Of a stretch of 64,000 nt of DNA, positions 1-7,819 are shown piece by piece. Origin of the DNA: Pseudomonas sp. PH1b (GTDB lineage Bacteria; Pseudomonadota; Gammaproteobacteria; Pseudomonadales; Pseudomonadaceae); the NCBI RefSeq assembly GCF_000633395.1, contig NZ_AYMU01000001.1, forward strand, positions 248,001 through 312,000, written 5' to 3'. The notes under the pieces were generated by a model that was not told where the DNA came from, made no database searches, and saw nothing but the letters and a program-made list of their open reading frames with translations. The translations under genes and the position numbers were made by a program. Every line of letters begins with the position of its first letter. The first letter of the stretch is position 1.

Positions 1-2190
1 CTGAACGAGGGCCAGGTAGACCGCTGGGAGCTGTACAGAATCGGCCAGTACTGCGACCAGCCGGTGCCGGACGGGAAGGGCGGCATGGAGCCGCGGTTCA
101 CCTGCAATCTGTTCCTGCAGACCAGGTCGAACGCTCTCGACGTGCTGCAGGACCTGGCCACCACCTTCCGCGGAATGTCCTACTGGGCCGGCGGCTCGGT
201 CATGGCTATTGCCGACATACCCGAGGACCCGGTTTACACCTACTCGAACGCCAACGTGATCGACGGCAAGTTTGGCTATTTCGGCTCTGCGAAGAAGACC
301 CGCTACACCGTGGCTCTGGTGAGCTGGAACGATCCGGCCGACTTCTACCGGCAAAAGGTTGAGTATGTCGACGACCAGGCCGGCATCACCCGCTACGGCA
401 TCCAGCAAACCGAGATCACCGCCACCGGCTGCACGTCCCAGGCTCAAGCTCAGCGCATCGGCAAGTGGGCGCTGCTGACCAACCGCCTGGAAACCGAAAG
501 CGTGGGGTTCTCCGTGGGCCTTGATGGCACCCTGGCGCGCCCCGGGCAGATTATCCGCATTGCGGACAACGACAGGGCAGGGCGCAGGATCGGCGGACGT
601 TTGCGCTCGTCTACGCTCGACAGCCTGGTGCTGGATGCCGATGTGAAGGCATACCCCGGCGACACCATCACAGTGATCATGCCCACCGGCAAGGCGGTCT
701 CTCGGGTGATCAAGTCCGTGGGCTACCCGGTCAAGTGGTCGTCCAAGGGCATCAAGTGGTCCAGCGGCAGGGTGACAATGGACACCACGGGCTTTCCTGC
801 AGAGGTTCAGCAGGTCGTGCTGACTGAGGATCTGGAGGAGCTGCCGCCCCAGCACTCGATGTGGGCCATTGACTCACCGACCCTGGCCACCCAGTTGTTC
901 CGCGTCATGTCCGTGGCCGAGGACTTTTCCGACTCGGAGATCAAGTTCACCATCAGCGCGGTACGCCACAACGCCAGTAAATACGGAGCAATCGACAACG
1001 GCACGCGCATCGAGCGGCCGCCGGTAACCGTGATCCCGCCGAGCGTCCAGCGGCCACCGACGAACGTGACGGTGAGCAATGACCACTTCGTTGACCAGGG
1101 CAGCGCGGTCAGCGTCATGACGATTGAGTGGGAGAAGCCCGAGGCGGCGATTGCCTACGAGGTCTACTGGCGCAAGAACGACGGCGATTGGATCTTTGCC
1201 GGCCGCACGGGCACCACGTCCATCGATGTGAGCGGGATCTACGCGGGCCGGTATGTGGCTAAGGTGCGGGCCATCAACTCCCTGGACATCGGCTCAGTGT
1301 TCGCGACCTCGGTAGAGACCGTGCTGAACGGCAAGACAACACCGCCACCGGTGCCGTCCTCTTTTACAGCGGCCTCGATCGTGTTCGGCATCAAGTTGTC
1401 CTGGGGCATCCCCGCGGGGCTCAGTACCGCAGACGTGCAGCGCACCGAAATCTGGTACAGCCAGACCAACCAGGTGACCACGGCGACCAAGTTCGGCGAC
1501 TACGCCTATCCGCAAACAGACCTGACAATCATGGGCCTGGCTTCCGGGGCTCGGTTCTACTTCTGGGCGCGCCTGGTGGACCGCATCGGCAACGTTGGGG
1601 ATTTTCGCGGTCCGGTCACCGGGCAGTCGTCCTCCGATGCTGGGCCGATCCTCGAGTACCTGAATGACCAGATCACAGAGACGCAGTTGAGCCAGCACCT
1701 GCTCGAGAAGATTGACTCCGGCGGTGGCGCGTCGGTTGAGATCGAACAGGTCAAGACAGAGCTCGCGGCCATGTACTCGATCAAGACCCAGCTCACGGTC
1801 GACAACAAGCCCTATCTGGCAGGTATAGGCGTTGGAGTAGAAAACAACGAAGGCATCATCACCAGCCAGGTGCTGATCGCTGCCAGCCGGTTTGCGATTA
1901 TCGACCCGAACACCACCGATGTTTTCTACCCGTTCGTAGTTCAAGGCAACGCCGCCTACATCGATACCACGTTTATCCGCAACGCAAGCATCACGATGCT
2001 TAAGATCGGGGACAACCTACAGTCTGACGATTACGACCCAGGCAAGCGTGGCTGGAAGATGGGTAAGAGCGGAAACATGGAGAACAATGGCGCAGGCGAC
2101 GGGTATCGTATAACTCAAAGCAACAAGTACTGGAGGCTATATGTCGATGGGCTTGCGCCTCCACTTGTAGAACTTGGAGTTCTCTCATAA
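1..2190 (+). CDS. Phage tail tip / host-specificity protein (lambda gpJ family), 5' partial
   Basis: The reading frame is open from the first base, so the N-terminus lies outside the window; 729 residues are visible. The family forms the tip of siphophage tails and contacts the host receptor. The visible part has the gpJ-type tail domain, then fibronectin type III-like segments rich in Trp/Tyr (roughly bases 1040-1320 and 1340-1640), then a C-terminal region with the DTTFIRNASITMLKIGD pattern usual in this family. Its stop overlaps the next start (TAATG at 2188-2192), so the genes are translationally coupled. Base composition is like the host. Well supported as a tail tip protein; receptor specificity cannot be read. 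Confidence 0.93.
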   Translation: MNEGQVDRWELYRIGQYCDQPVPDGKGGMEPRFTCNLFLQTRSNALDVLQDLATTFRGMSYWAGGSVMAIADIPEDPVYTYSNANVIDGKFGYFGSAKKTRYTVALVSWNDPADFYRQKVEYVDDQAGITRYGIQQTEITATGCTSQAQAQRIGKWALLTNRLETESVGFSVGLDGTLARPGQIIRIADNDRAGRRIGGRLRSSTLDSLVLDADVKAYPGDTITVIMPTGKAVSRVIKSVGYPVKWSSKGIKWSSGRVTMDTTGFPAEVQQVVLTEDLEELPPQHSMWAIDSPTLATQLFRVMSVAEDFSDSEIKFTISAVRHNASKYGAIDNGTRIERPPVTVIPPSVQRPPTNVTVSNDHFVDQGSAVSVMTIEWEKPEAAIAYEVYWRKNDGDWIFAGRTGTTSIDVSGIYAGRYVAKVRAINSLDIGSVFATSVETVLNGKTTPPPVPSSFTAASIVFGIKLSWGIPAGLSTADVQRTEIWYSQTNQVTTATKFGDYAYPQTDLTIMGLASGARFYFWARLVDRIGNVGDFRGPVTGQSSSDAGPILEYLNDQITETQLSQHLLEKIDSGGGASVEIEQVKTELAAMYSIKTQLTVDNKPYLAGIGVGVENNEGIITSQVLIAASRFAIIDPNTTDVFYPFVVQGNAAYIDTTFIRNASITMLKIGDNLQSDDYDPGKRGWKMGKSGNMENNGAGDGYRITQSNKYWRLYVDGLAPPLVELGVLS

Positions 2191-2501
2191 TGGCAGACGT
2201 AATCGGGTTGAGAGTGCGAGATAGGATTACCGGGCAAGTTACTCTTGATATCACTGATAGACTGACAAGAAGGATTGGGGTGGTTAATAGCGGGTCTTTC
2301 GCGTCTTCTATTACTGTCAATGATTTCTCGCTGGGTGAAGGTTGGGCCACAGTTCTTGAAGTACCGACGCCGAACCAGAACCTTGCTAATGAGTGGAAAT
2401 TTCCAAGGTTGTCGATAAGTGGGAATGTCTTGTCTTGGGACTTTCCAGGGCCGACAGGCGCAACTGTTGTTCCGTGCGATATTATGTATGGAGTGTATTA
2501 G
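2190..2501 (+). CDS. Small tail-associated phage protein, repeat unit type A
   Basis: 103 residues, coupled to the tail tip gene by a TAATG overlap and ending one base before the next start. It begins MADVIGLRVRDRITGQ and shares this opening pattern with the next protein and with an internal segment of it (IGLVVRNRVTGNVVYN, near 2826-2873). Such short proteins behind gpJ often form or decorate the tail tip or fibre; that role is inferred from position. AT content is visibly higher than in the tail tip gene, as in phage genes exchanged separately. No catalytic motif seen. Confidence 0.8.
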   Translation: MADVIGLRVRDRITGQVTLDITDRLTRRIGVVNSGSFASSITVNDFSLGEGWATVLEVPTPNQNLANEWKFPRLSISGNVLSWDFPGPTGATVVPCDIMYGVY

Positions 2502-3197
2502 ATGGCTGATGTTGTTGGGTTCAGGGTCAGGAATAAAGACAAGATCTTACAGATTGATGGGAGCTACCAGTGCCAGGAACTTGTGTCTGTAAACACATAC
2601 GCGATGTCGTCCAAGGATAACGACATCCTCGGCTACTACGCGGCGATCAGCGTGCCAAGCGGCCGGACAGACCCTCTTGTTGCTGTGAGCGGATCCAGTC
2701 AGGGCGTGTATGTAAAGAAGATGAGCTCTAGCGTATTTCGAATTTACTCCGGCAATAATCTTGACGAAACAAGGACTGTGAAAGTTTATATTTTTGCAGA
2801 CCCAGTTAATACTTCCGGTGGCGGTATAGGGCTGGTTGTGAGAAATAGGGTGACAGGTAATGTCGTCTACAATTCCAATAATAAGTACATTCGAATACTA
2901 GGCTTTACTCCGGTTTCCCTCGGTCCAAATCAGTCTTTCAGTACAACGTATTCAGGGAGGAATATAGCAATCGTTCAAAGTGTTAGGCCTTACGCTCGAA
3001 AGACTGATACTGGCGGACCACCCAACCAGCCTATAGGGTTGTTCGGTTTTTTTAGTGGAGTGATGAAAAGCCCTGACAGTTCTACGTGTGTTATTGAACA
3101 TCGAGCAGTTGCTAGTGCCGTGGGCGGAAACGTTGGCAACACTCTATATACATCCCCCTGGGGGACCTATTTGATAGTTGACGTGACCGGTTATTAA
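2502..3197 (+). CDS. Tail-associated phage protein with two copies of the same N-terminal motif
   Basis: 231 residues. Starts directly after the preceding stop with MADVVGFRVRNKDK and carries a second copy of the motif, GGIGLVVRNRVTGN, at about residues 107-120. The protein therefore looks like a duplicated form of the 103-aa neighbour. The central part is rich in Ser, Gly and Tyr, as in phage fibre or receptor-binding domains. Lower GC than both flanking phage genes. Function inferred from position only: an accessory tail tip or fibre protein. It is followed by a GC hairpin and T-run at 3229-3254 that probably ends the tail transcript. Confidence 0.8.
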   Translation: MADVVGFRVRNKDKILQIDGSYQCQELVSVNTYAMSSKDNDILGYYAAISVPSGRTDPLVAVSGSSQGVYVKKMSSSVFRIYSGNNLDETRTVKVYIFADPVNTSGGGIGLVVRNRVTGNVVYNSNNKYIRILGFTPVSLGPNQSFSTTYSGRNIAIVQSVRPYARKTDTGGPPNQPIGLFGFFSGVMKSPDSSTCVIEHRAVASAVGGNVGNTLYTSPWGTYLIVDVTGY

Positions 3198-3228
3198 ATG
3201 CTCGCCGATATACTAATTAAATAACTAG

Positions 3229-3254
3229 CCGGCTTTCTGTTAGCTGGTGTTTTT
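3229..3254 (+). terminator. Probable intrinsic terminator after the tail genes
   Basis: Six-base-pair stem CCGGCT/AGCTGG (one G-T pair) with a 7-nt loop, followed by TGTTTTT. It separates the tail genes from the lysis cassette. Confidence 0.5.
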
Positions 3255-3269
3255 GCCTGGAGAAAAGTA

Positions 3270-3875
3270 ATGCCGATCACCGAGCAGCAGTTGCTGCAGA
3301 TCCTCTCCCAAGCCCGCCAAGTCGCGGGCTTTTTTGTGCCTGCACTGAATGCTGCGATGGCTCGATTCAAGATCAACTCGCCTGTGCGGATGGCTGCGTT
3401 CATTGCCCAGGTTGGACATGAGTCCGGCCAACTGACGCGCATGGTCGAGAACCTGAACTACAGCGCCGAACGACTCCAGGCAGTCTGGCCTAATCGCTTC
3501 AACGCTGCCCTGGCTGCTCAGGTGGCCCGCAAGCCCGAGCAGATCGCAAACATTGTGTATGGCGGTCGGATGGGTAACGCGCTGCCAGGGGACGGCTGGA
3601 AGTATCGGGGACGCGGCCTTATCCAACTGACCGGAGCGAACAACTACCGCGCCGCCAGCGCTGCCTTGGGCCTGGACCTGGTCAATCACCCTGAGCTGGT
3701 GGAGCAGCCCGAGACTGCTGCCCTGGTCGCAGGCTGGTTCTGGCAATCGAATGGGCTTAATGAGCTGGCCGACTCGGGGCAGTTCGCAAAGATCACTCGG
3801 ACTATCAACGGCGGGTTGACTGGCCAGGCCGAGCGAGTGGCCCTGCGCGACCTGGCCGCGAAGGTGTTGGCATGA
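3270..3875 (+). CDS. Phage endolysin, glycoside hydrolase family 19 (chitinase-like)
   Basis: 201 residues, the usual length of single-domain phage GH19 endolysins. It cleaves the glycan strand of peptidoglycan for lysis. The family pattern is visible: GHESG with the likely catalytic Glu51, then ENLNYSAERL with Glu67, then YRGRGLIQLTGANNY, and a C-terminal TRTINGG segment. There is no signal peptide, so it should need a holin; none is obvious in the window and it may lie upstream. The start follows TGGAGAAAAGTA. The stop overlaps the spanin gene (ATGA at 3872-3875), which fits a lysis operon. Confidence 0.93.
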   Translation: MPITEQQLLQILSQARQVAGFFVPALNAAMARFKINSPVRMAAFIAQVGHESGQLTRMVENLNYSAERLQAVWPNRFNAALAAQVARKPEQIANIVYGGRMGNALPGDGWKYRGRGLIQLTGANNYRAASAALGLDLVNHPELVEQPETAALVAGWFWQSNGLNELADSGQFAKITRTINGGLTGQAERVALRDLAAKVLA

Positions 3876-4405
3876 ACGCCCTCGCACTGAAGATTGGCGG
3901 AATTGCTCTGGCTGCCTTGCTGCTGGCCGGCCTGGAAGCCTGGGCACTGTCCAGCGTCTACGACCACGGCAGGGCGGTCGAGAAGGCCGAGTGGCAAACG
4001 CGCTGGAATGCCCGTGACGCCGGCGACAAACAGGCCTGGGGCCTGGCTGAAGCTGAGGAGCGCGACAAGGAGCAGGCGAGGCAGAACTCAATCAATAAGG
4101 CGGTGCAAGATGGACAACGGACAATTGACGAAGCTGTTGCTGATGCTGCCGCTGCTCGGGCTGATCTCAGCATGCGGGAACAGGCAGACCGAACCGCCAG
4201 CCGTACCGCAAGTCAGGTCGGCGGCAATTCCTGCACTGCCGCCGCAAGCGCGGCAGCTTCCCGCGCCGTCCTGGTGCTTGCCGACGTGCTCAAGCGCGCT
4301 GATCAAAGAGCGGAAGATCTGGCAGCAACTGCTGATCAACGCGGGGCAAGGGGAGTAACGTGCGAGCAGGCTTATGAGGGCCTGAAAACGTCAGTTGGAC
4401 GCTGA
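3872..4405 (+). CDS. Inner-membrane spanin (Rz-like, DUF2514 family)
   Basis: 177 residues with one N-terminal membrane segment (about residues 6-24), then a long Ala/Glu/Arg-rich helical region typical of periplasmic i-spanins. With an outer-membrane lipoprotein partner, i-spanins fuse inner and outer membranes in the last step of lysis. The match to DUF2514, common behind GH19 endolysins in Pseudomonas phages, is from memory of the family. The gene overlaps the endolysin stop by four bases and fully contains the Rz1 gene in another frame, the classic Rz/Rz1 arrangement. Confidence 0.85.
   Translation: MNALALKIGGIALAALLLAGLEAWALSSVYDHGRAVEKAEWQTRWNARDAGDKQAWGLAEAEERDKEQARQNSINKAVQDGQRTIDEAVADAAAARADLSMREQADRTASRTASQVGGNSCTAAASAAASRAVLVLADVLKRADQRAEDLAATADQRGARGVTCEQAYEGLKTSVGR
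4110..4358 (+). CDS. Outer-membrane spanin lipoprotein (Rz1-like), nested in the i-spanin gene
   Basis: 82 residues in the +1 frame relative to the i-spanin gene, wholly inside it. The start ATG at 4110 follows AAGG at 4097-4100. The N-terminus has a short charged stretch, a hydrophobic run (LLLMLPLLGL) and a clear lipobox ISAC with lipidation Cys22. After the Cys the chain is Pro/Gln-rich (EPPAVPQ, IPALPPQ), the standard Rz1 composition. The longer open frame upstream (from 3894) lacks this logic, so 4110 is preferred. Partner of the i-spanin across the periplasm. Confidence 0.85.
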   Translation: MDNGQLTKLLLMLPLLGLISACGNRQTEPPAVPQVRSAAIPALPPQARQLPAPSWCLPTCSSALIKERKIWQQLLINAGQGE

Positions 4406-4489
4406 GCTTATGCTTATTTGATGGCTTCTGATCTCGTCGAGAATTGCTATAACTAAACGCAGTGATCGGCAGTTGATGAGGTAGAGGTC

Positions 4490-4708
4490 ATGAAAAATGC
4501 AGAATTGATTGAATGGCAGTATCTGCTAGCTGCGCTTGATAGCTCCGATGAATATATCGAAGACCGCTACTGTCAACTGATCTCCACCGCCAATGAAATG
4601 TTACGACTGGGGCTAGTTGACCGTAAGGAGTGGCATAGGCAGATCCAACAGGCGGGAGACTGGTTGGTGGCTGCTATTGAGCGAGAGCAAGCGCTGAGTG
4701 GAAAATGA
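4490..4708 (+). CDS. Small hypothetical phage protein
   Basis: 72 residues starting MKNAELIEWQ, behind a good ribosome site (GAGGTAGAGGTC). The sequence is Glu/Gln/Trp-rich and predicted helical, without a membrane segment or recognisable motif. It stands alone after the lysis genes and is followed at once by a terminator-like hairpin (4712-4729), as in an independently transcribed cargo gene. Function unknown. Confidence 0.65.
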   Translation: MKNAELIEWQYLLAALDSSDEYIEDRYCQLISTANEMLRLGLVDRKEWHRQIQQAGDWLVAAIEREQALSGK

Positions 4709-4731
4709 AAAAGCCCGCCGAAGCGGGCTAA
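4706..4731. terminator. Terminator-like hairpin at the end of the small phage gene
   Basis: Perfect 7-bp stem AGCCCGC/GCGGGCT with loop CGAA at 4712-4729. The A-run at 4707-4712 gives a T-run on the minus strand, so it could act on transcripts from both sides. Confidence 0.55.
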
Positions 4732-4855
4732 AGCCGGGAGGGGAGTAGAGTAGTAGCCCGGCATGAAAATTGTAGAACGATCTTGCGCCTAAGCAAATCG
4801 GCCAGGCAAAGAAGCGATGTTCAGTAGCACGCTCGGATCGAGAAGGGCAGTACAA

Positions 4856-4880
4856 GAAGCCCGGCGCAGGGCCGGGCTGG
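4856..4880 (-). terminator. Terminator-like hairpin downstream of the HTH-ImmA/IrrE gene
   Basis: 8-bp stem AGCCCGGC/GCCGGGCT at 4858-4878, just past the stop of the minus-strand metallopeptidase gene. The T-run is weak (CTTCTTGT). Confidence 0.5.
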
Positions 4881-4886
4881 CTCTGA

Positions 4887-5948
4887 TTATTTCACGATGC
4901 TAAGGCGTGGTTTTTGCTTGAAATTATACAAATTACCAAAGTCTTCAGGCGCCAATCCAAGGATGCTCATTAGATCTTCAAGCGAATACCCCAGATCTTC
5001 CATGTGCAGCTCCAGAATCTCTGAGGTCAGATGAGCTTTCTCATGCGGAAAGTCCAGTTCAGCGGGCTCCCTCAATCGATAGCCGAGACTGCCGATTTGC
5101 CTCCACATATAATCACTCTGGGACTTTGTAATTGCACCGATCGTGGCTGCCCTATAGAGCAAGGCGCCCATAGATACTTTCCATACAGGCTTCAGCGCGG
5201 CCAGCGACTGGATGCTGACGTTCTTCAACTGGTAGAAAATATCTTTTTCTGGCATCAGCAGTGCGGCTGCAAATTTGTTCGCCTCGTCCTCCATCGTCGG
5301 ACTGGGTTGGCGATGCATCACTAAATGGCCGAGCTCATGAGCAAGTGAAAATCTCATTCTATCTGCAGATTGATTTTTGCTCAGAAAAATACAAGGCGGC
5401 ATCCCACGGATGGCAAGGGTTACGCCGTCAATCTTTCCAGCAGGAAAATCGCAAACAAATATCAAAACGCCGGCGCGCTCCACGAAATCGGCGAGATTTT
5501 TGATCGGTCCATCAGGGATCATCCACGATCTTCTGACCAAGAATGCGATTTCATCGGCATCACCGTATTGGTCGATGTCTAGATAAGGGAGCTCATAATC
5601 CTTTGCGAGGTCGACGGATTTAAGAAGCTTTCGGTAGTGCATGATCCGCAGATTCATTTCGGCCTGGATGGCGTCAAGCGTCTTCTGCGGGACAGTGGCC
5701 TTCTTGCGATAAGCATGAACGCTAACCGGCAGCCCGTAGACCCGATCCTGATTAAAAAAATACTCCCTAGGAAAGGAAAGGCCCTTGCAAAAAGCTTCAA
5801 CCATTTCCTCGGCAGGTTCCATTAATCCATTTTCAATCTTTGATAGGTAGCCTTGTGTGATATTCATGGATTTGGATAGAGCGCTTTGGCTGAAGCCTCG
5901 AAATTGCCTGGCTAGCTGAAGCATCTCGGGGTTGAATGTGTTGCTCAT
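4887..5948 (-). CDS. XRE-type HTH protein fused to ImmA/IrrE (COG2856) zinc metallopeptidase
   Basis: 353 residues. Residues about 8-62 are an XRE helix-turn-helix (FSQSALSKSMNITQGYLSKI). The central domain has the zinc motif HELGH at 204-208 and the third-ligand region DEANKFAAALLMP with Glu222, diagnostic of ImmA/IrrE peptidases. These proteins typically cleave or derepress a partner regulator, or act as antitoxin-like repressors. The start ATG (5948) overlaps the stop of the upstream 212-aa gene by four bases, so the two are one operon. All zinc ligands look intact. Regulation is probably by the HTH domain binding the palindrome at 6588-6615. The substrate is unknown. Confidence 0.9.
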   Translation of the reverse strand: MSNTFNPEMLQLARQFRGFSQSALSKSMNITQGYLSKIENGLMEPAEEMVEAFCKGLSFPREYFFNQDRVYGLPVSVHAYRKKATVPQKTLDAIQAEMNLRIMHYRKLLKSVDLAKDYELPYLDIDQYGDADEIAFLVRRSWMIPDGPIKNLADFVERAGVLIFVCDFPAGKIDGVTLAIRGMPPCIFLSKNQSADRMRFSLAHELGHLVMHRQPSPTMEDEANKFAAALLMPEKDIFYQLKNVSIQSLAALKPVWKVSMGALLYRAATIGAITKSQSDYMWRQIGSLGYRLREPAELDFPHEKAHLTSEILELHMEDLGYSLEDLMSILGLAPEDFGNLYNFKQKPRLSIVK

Positions 5949-6583
5949 GACGATGGCCGGGGTACTTTGATTTCAGTAGGTTTAGCTGGTGCCAGCTCTG
6001 TCTTGACCGTTGCTCGGCGCCTTTTCGCGGGCTGGGTATCCTGCGAATCCTTCGATGGTGCCGCGGGGAGTCCAGCAGGTATAGCTTTGACGGGCGCAAC
6101 TGGTCGCTCATAAATTGGGTGAGACCAAGCTACCGACTCCCCATCCCTGCGAACCATGCGGACTTGAAAAATCTCGGTTTCAAGCTTGTTGAGGATATAA
6201 ATAATCTCGGTCTTTACTGCCTCTGGAATTCCTAGGACCTGCTGTTCGGGGTCATGAAATGCAAGAGCCATAGGCGTAGGGTAATTGCTGCTAAACCCCT
6301 TTTCGTCGCCTTTTTTGAAGCGAAAGGCCAATTGCTGGCCAATCATGAAAATACAAGTGTTTCCCGCTCTATTAACGTGGACGCCCGGGAGCGGGTCAAG
6401 CGCCTCTTCCAGAGCGCCAACAGTATAGTCCCAAACGACGTTTGCCCGAGTTCTGTTATAGAACTGAGCTCGATTTGGCACCTCCAGCCATTGCTTCCAG
6501 CCTTTTAGTACGGCTTCTGCGATGACCTGTTCGTAGGGTTTGAGGAGATTGCTGATTTCGGAGTCGGATAAATGGGCGGTCAT
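5945..6583 (-). CDS. Unknown partner of the HTH-ImmA/IrrE protein
   Basis: 212 residues, first gene of the two-gene minus-strand operon. Residues 1-165 look globular, with alternating helices and strands (NRAQFYNRTRANVVWDY, NTCIFMIGQQLAFRFKK). The C-terminal 45 residues are a Pro/Ala/Lys/Arg-rich tail that is probably disordered. I do not recognise the family. Pairing with an HTH-peptidase protein resembles toxin-antitoxin or phage-defence modules such as RosmerTA, but which partner would be toxic cannot be read. The start is 5 bp from the inverted repeat; the likely ribosome site GAGAG lies inside its right arm, so operator binding could also affect translation. Confidence 0.8.
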   Translation of the reverse strand: MTAHLSDSEISNLLKPYEQVIAEAVLKGWKQWLEVPNRAQFYNRTRANVVWDYTVGALEEALDPLPGVHVNRAGNTCIFMIGQQLAFRFKKGDEKGFSSNYPTPMALAFHDPEQQVLGIPEAVKTEIIYILNKLETEIFQVRMVRRDGESVAWSHPIYERPVAPVKAIPAGLPAAPSKDSQDTQPAKRRRATVKTELAPAKPTEIKVPRPSS

Positions 6584-6587
6584 GCAG

Positions 6588-6615
6588 TGATTCTCTCAGA
6601 GGCTTGAGAGAATCA
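6588..6615. promoter_or_regulatory. Palindromic operator of the HTH-ImmA/IrrE operon
   Basis: Perfect 11-bp inverted repeat TGATTCTCTCA / TGAGAGAATCA with a 6-nt spacer. It overlaps the predicted -10 box on one side and the ribosome binding region on the other. This is the position expected for autorepression by the XRE domain encoded in the operon; the binding itself is inferred. Confidence 0.75.
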
Positions 6616-6641
6616 TAGAGTAACTACAAAAATATAGTCAA
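6612..6641 (-). promoter_or_regulatory. Sigma70-like promoter of the HTH-ImmA/IrrE operon
   Basis: On the minus strand, TTGACT (6636-6641) and TATGAT (6612-6617) are separated by 18 bp in an AT-rich stretch. The -10 box runs into the palindromic operator. Confidence 0.65.
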
Positions 6642-6720
6642 ATTATTCCAAAAAATATTCCTAGGCGCGCCCGCCTCCTGTTTGGCGTTTGGTTCAACCT
6701 TTCCATTTTACCTTGCCGGG

Positions 6721-6954
6721 TCACGTTTGCCGCACAACCCATCCCGCCTTCACCTCACCCGCATACCCCGCCAGCTTGTCCTCGGTCTCCTGGAAGGAGA
6801 GGGCGATCTTCATCAGTTCGTTGGCTCCTTGCTCGTCGCCGGCGGCCAGCATTCGCTTTGCCACTCCGAACAGATCTACGCCTGCCCACTTGAGGGTGGC
6901 AGCAGCCTCTTTCAGGTTGCGGCGCAGCTGCTGGTTGGGTTTAGTGAGGGGCAT
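6721..6954 (-). CDS. Small helical prophage protein, tandem paralogue 2
   Basis: 77 residues from ATG at 6954, which has a good ribosome site (TAGGAG, 6 nt upstream); a longer frame from 6984 lacks one. It is highly similar over its whole length to the next upstream gene: both open MPLT-PNQ-LR and share GVDLF-VAKR-LAAGDE and EVKAG. Leu/Ala/Glu-rich and predicted all-helical. Probably the second gene of a duplicated pair; no function recognised. The segment between this gene and the 212-aa gene holds that operon's promoter. Confidence 0.75.
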   Translation of the reverse strand: MPLTKPNQQLRRNLKEAAATLKWAGVDLFGVAKRMLAAGDEQGANELMKIALSFQETEDKLAGYAGEVKAGWVVRQT

Positions 6955-6993
6955 ATAGGCTCCTAAAGCATCCCGCCGCGCCAAACCACGCGC

Positions 6994-7233
6994 CTATTCG
7001 GGGTTGTGTCGATTTATCTGGCCCGCTTTCACCTCTTCCGCATACCCCGCCAGCCTATCCTCAATCTTTTGGTAGCTCAGTGCGATCATCATCAACTCGT
7101 CCGCATTGATTTCATCTCCGGCAGCGAGAAGTCGTTTTGCAACTTCGAACAGATCGACGCCTGACCGCTTAAGCAGTTTGGCAGCCTCTTCTAGATCGTG
7201 GCGCAGTTCCTGGTTCGGATTGGTGAGCGGCAT
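6994..7233 (-). CDS. Small helical prophage protein, tandem paralogue 1
   Basis: 79 residues, start ATG 7233 behind TAGGAG with the same spacing as its downstream paralogue. The two share about 60 percent identity by eye, so this is a recent tandem duplication. The same ribosome-site context was copied with each gene. Function unknown; it may be transcribed with the LexA-controlled gene upstream (7460-7798), since no terminator is evident between them. Confidence 0.75.
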   Translation of the reverse strand: MPLTNPNQELRHDLEEAAKLLKRSGVDLFEVAKRLLAAGDEINADELMMIALSYQKIEDRLAGYAEEVKAGQINRHNPE

Positions 7234-7459
7234 GAATCGCTCCTACAAGTTATGGCACCGGGCATATTCAAAGAGTGAATCTATCCCAGGCTCGGCCAGC
7301 GCTCAATTATTTGTAGCCATAACAGGGCCCGCCTGGGCCACGGGCAGCCTGAAGAAAGCCGATAGCTTGGAGCTGAAGGTGCGGGCGATGCTGGCGGAGC
7401 GCGATCAGTGGATCGGATATGAGCGAGTGTTGGCTGCCGCAGTAGATGCTTGCGAGTAA

Positions 7460-7798
7460 TTACCGGCGCCAGGCGCCAACAGGGATCTGCCTTCGCAGAT
7501 CCTCGTTTGTGCGCCGCAGGAACTCGCACGATGCCTCAAGCTCGATAACTCTATTACGGTGACGGTGCTGTGTAGCTTCGGCTGCCTTGCTGCGAACTCT
7601 CACCACGGCTTCGTCCCTGTCGTGCACAGCAGCTGCATGGAGGCGGACAAGCTTGTAGATGTTCTCTCGGGCAGCGCGCAGTTGCAGGTTCAGCTCTGCC
7701 ACTTCATTTTCCAGCAGCAAGGCATGCTGCCGGGCAGTTTCCAGGGGCGTGGGGATGCCCAGCCAGTCGTCGGCTGCGTAGGTGTCTTCGGTGTGCAC
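7460..7798 (-). CDS. Coiled-coil prophage protein under a LexA box
   Basis: 112 residues from GTG at 7798, which has GAGGT six bases upstream. The longer frame with ATG at 7831 would start inside the LexA box and has no ribosome site, so it is rejected. Residues from about 25 on form a long Glu/Arg/Leu heptad-rich coiled coil (ENEVAELNLQLRAARENIYKL), ending in IPVGAWRR. No known domain recognised. The SOS box 22 bp upstream implies induction on DNA damage; possible roles are antirepression or another step in prophage induction, which is inference. Confidence 0.75.
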   Translation of the reverse strand: MHTEDTYAADDWLGIPTPLETARQHALLLENEVAELNLQLRAARENIYKLVRLHAAAVHDRDEAVVRVRSKAAEATQHRHRNRVIELEASCEFLRRTNEDLRRQIPVGAWRR

Positions 7799-7819
7799 GG
7801 TACTACCTCGAATCCAATG

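Noticed and set aside
7232..7459. Possible plus-strand ORF fragment ending ERDQWIGYERVLAAAVDACE
   Set aside because: The C-terminal text looks protein-like and may be a phage gene remnant, but it has no ribosome site, begins inside the opposite gene's start and cannot be confirmed.
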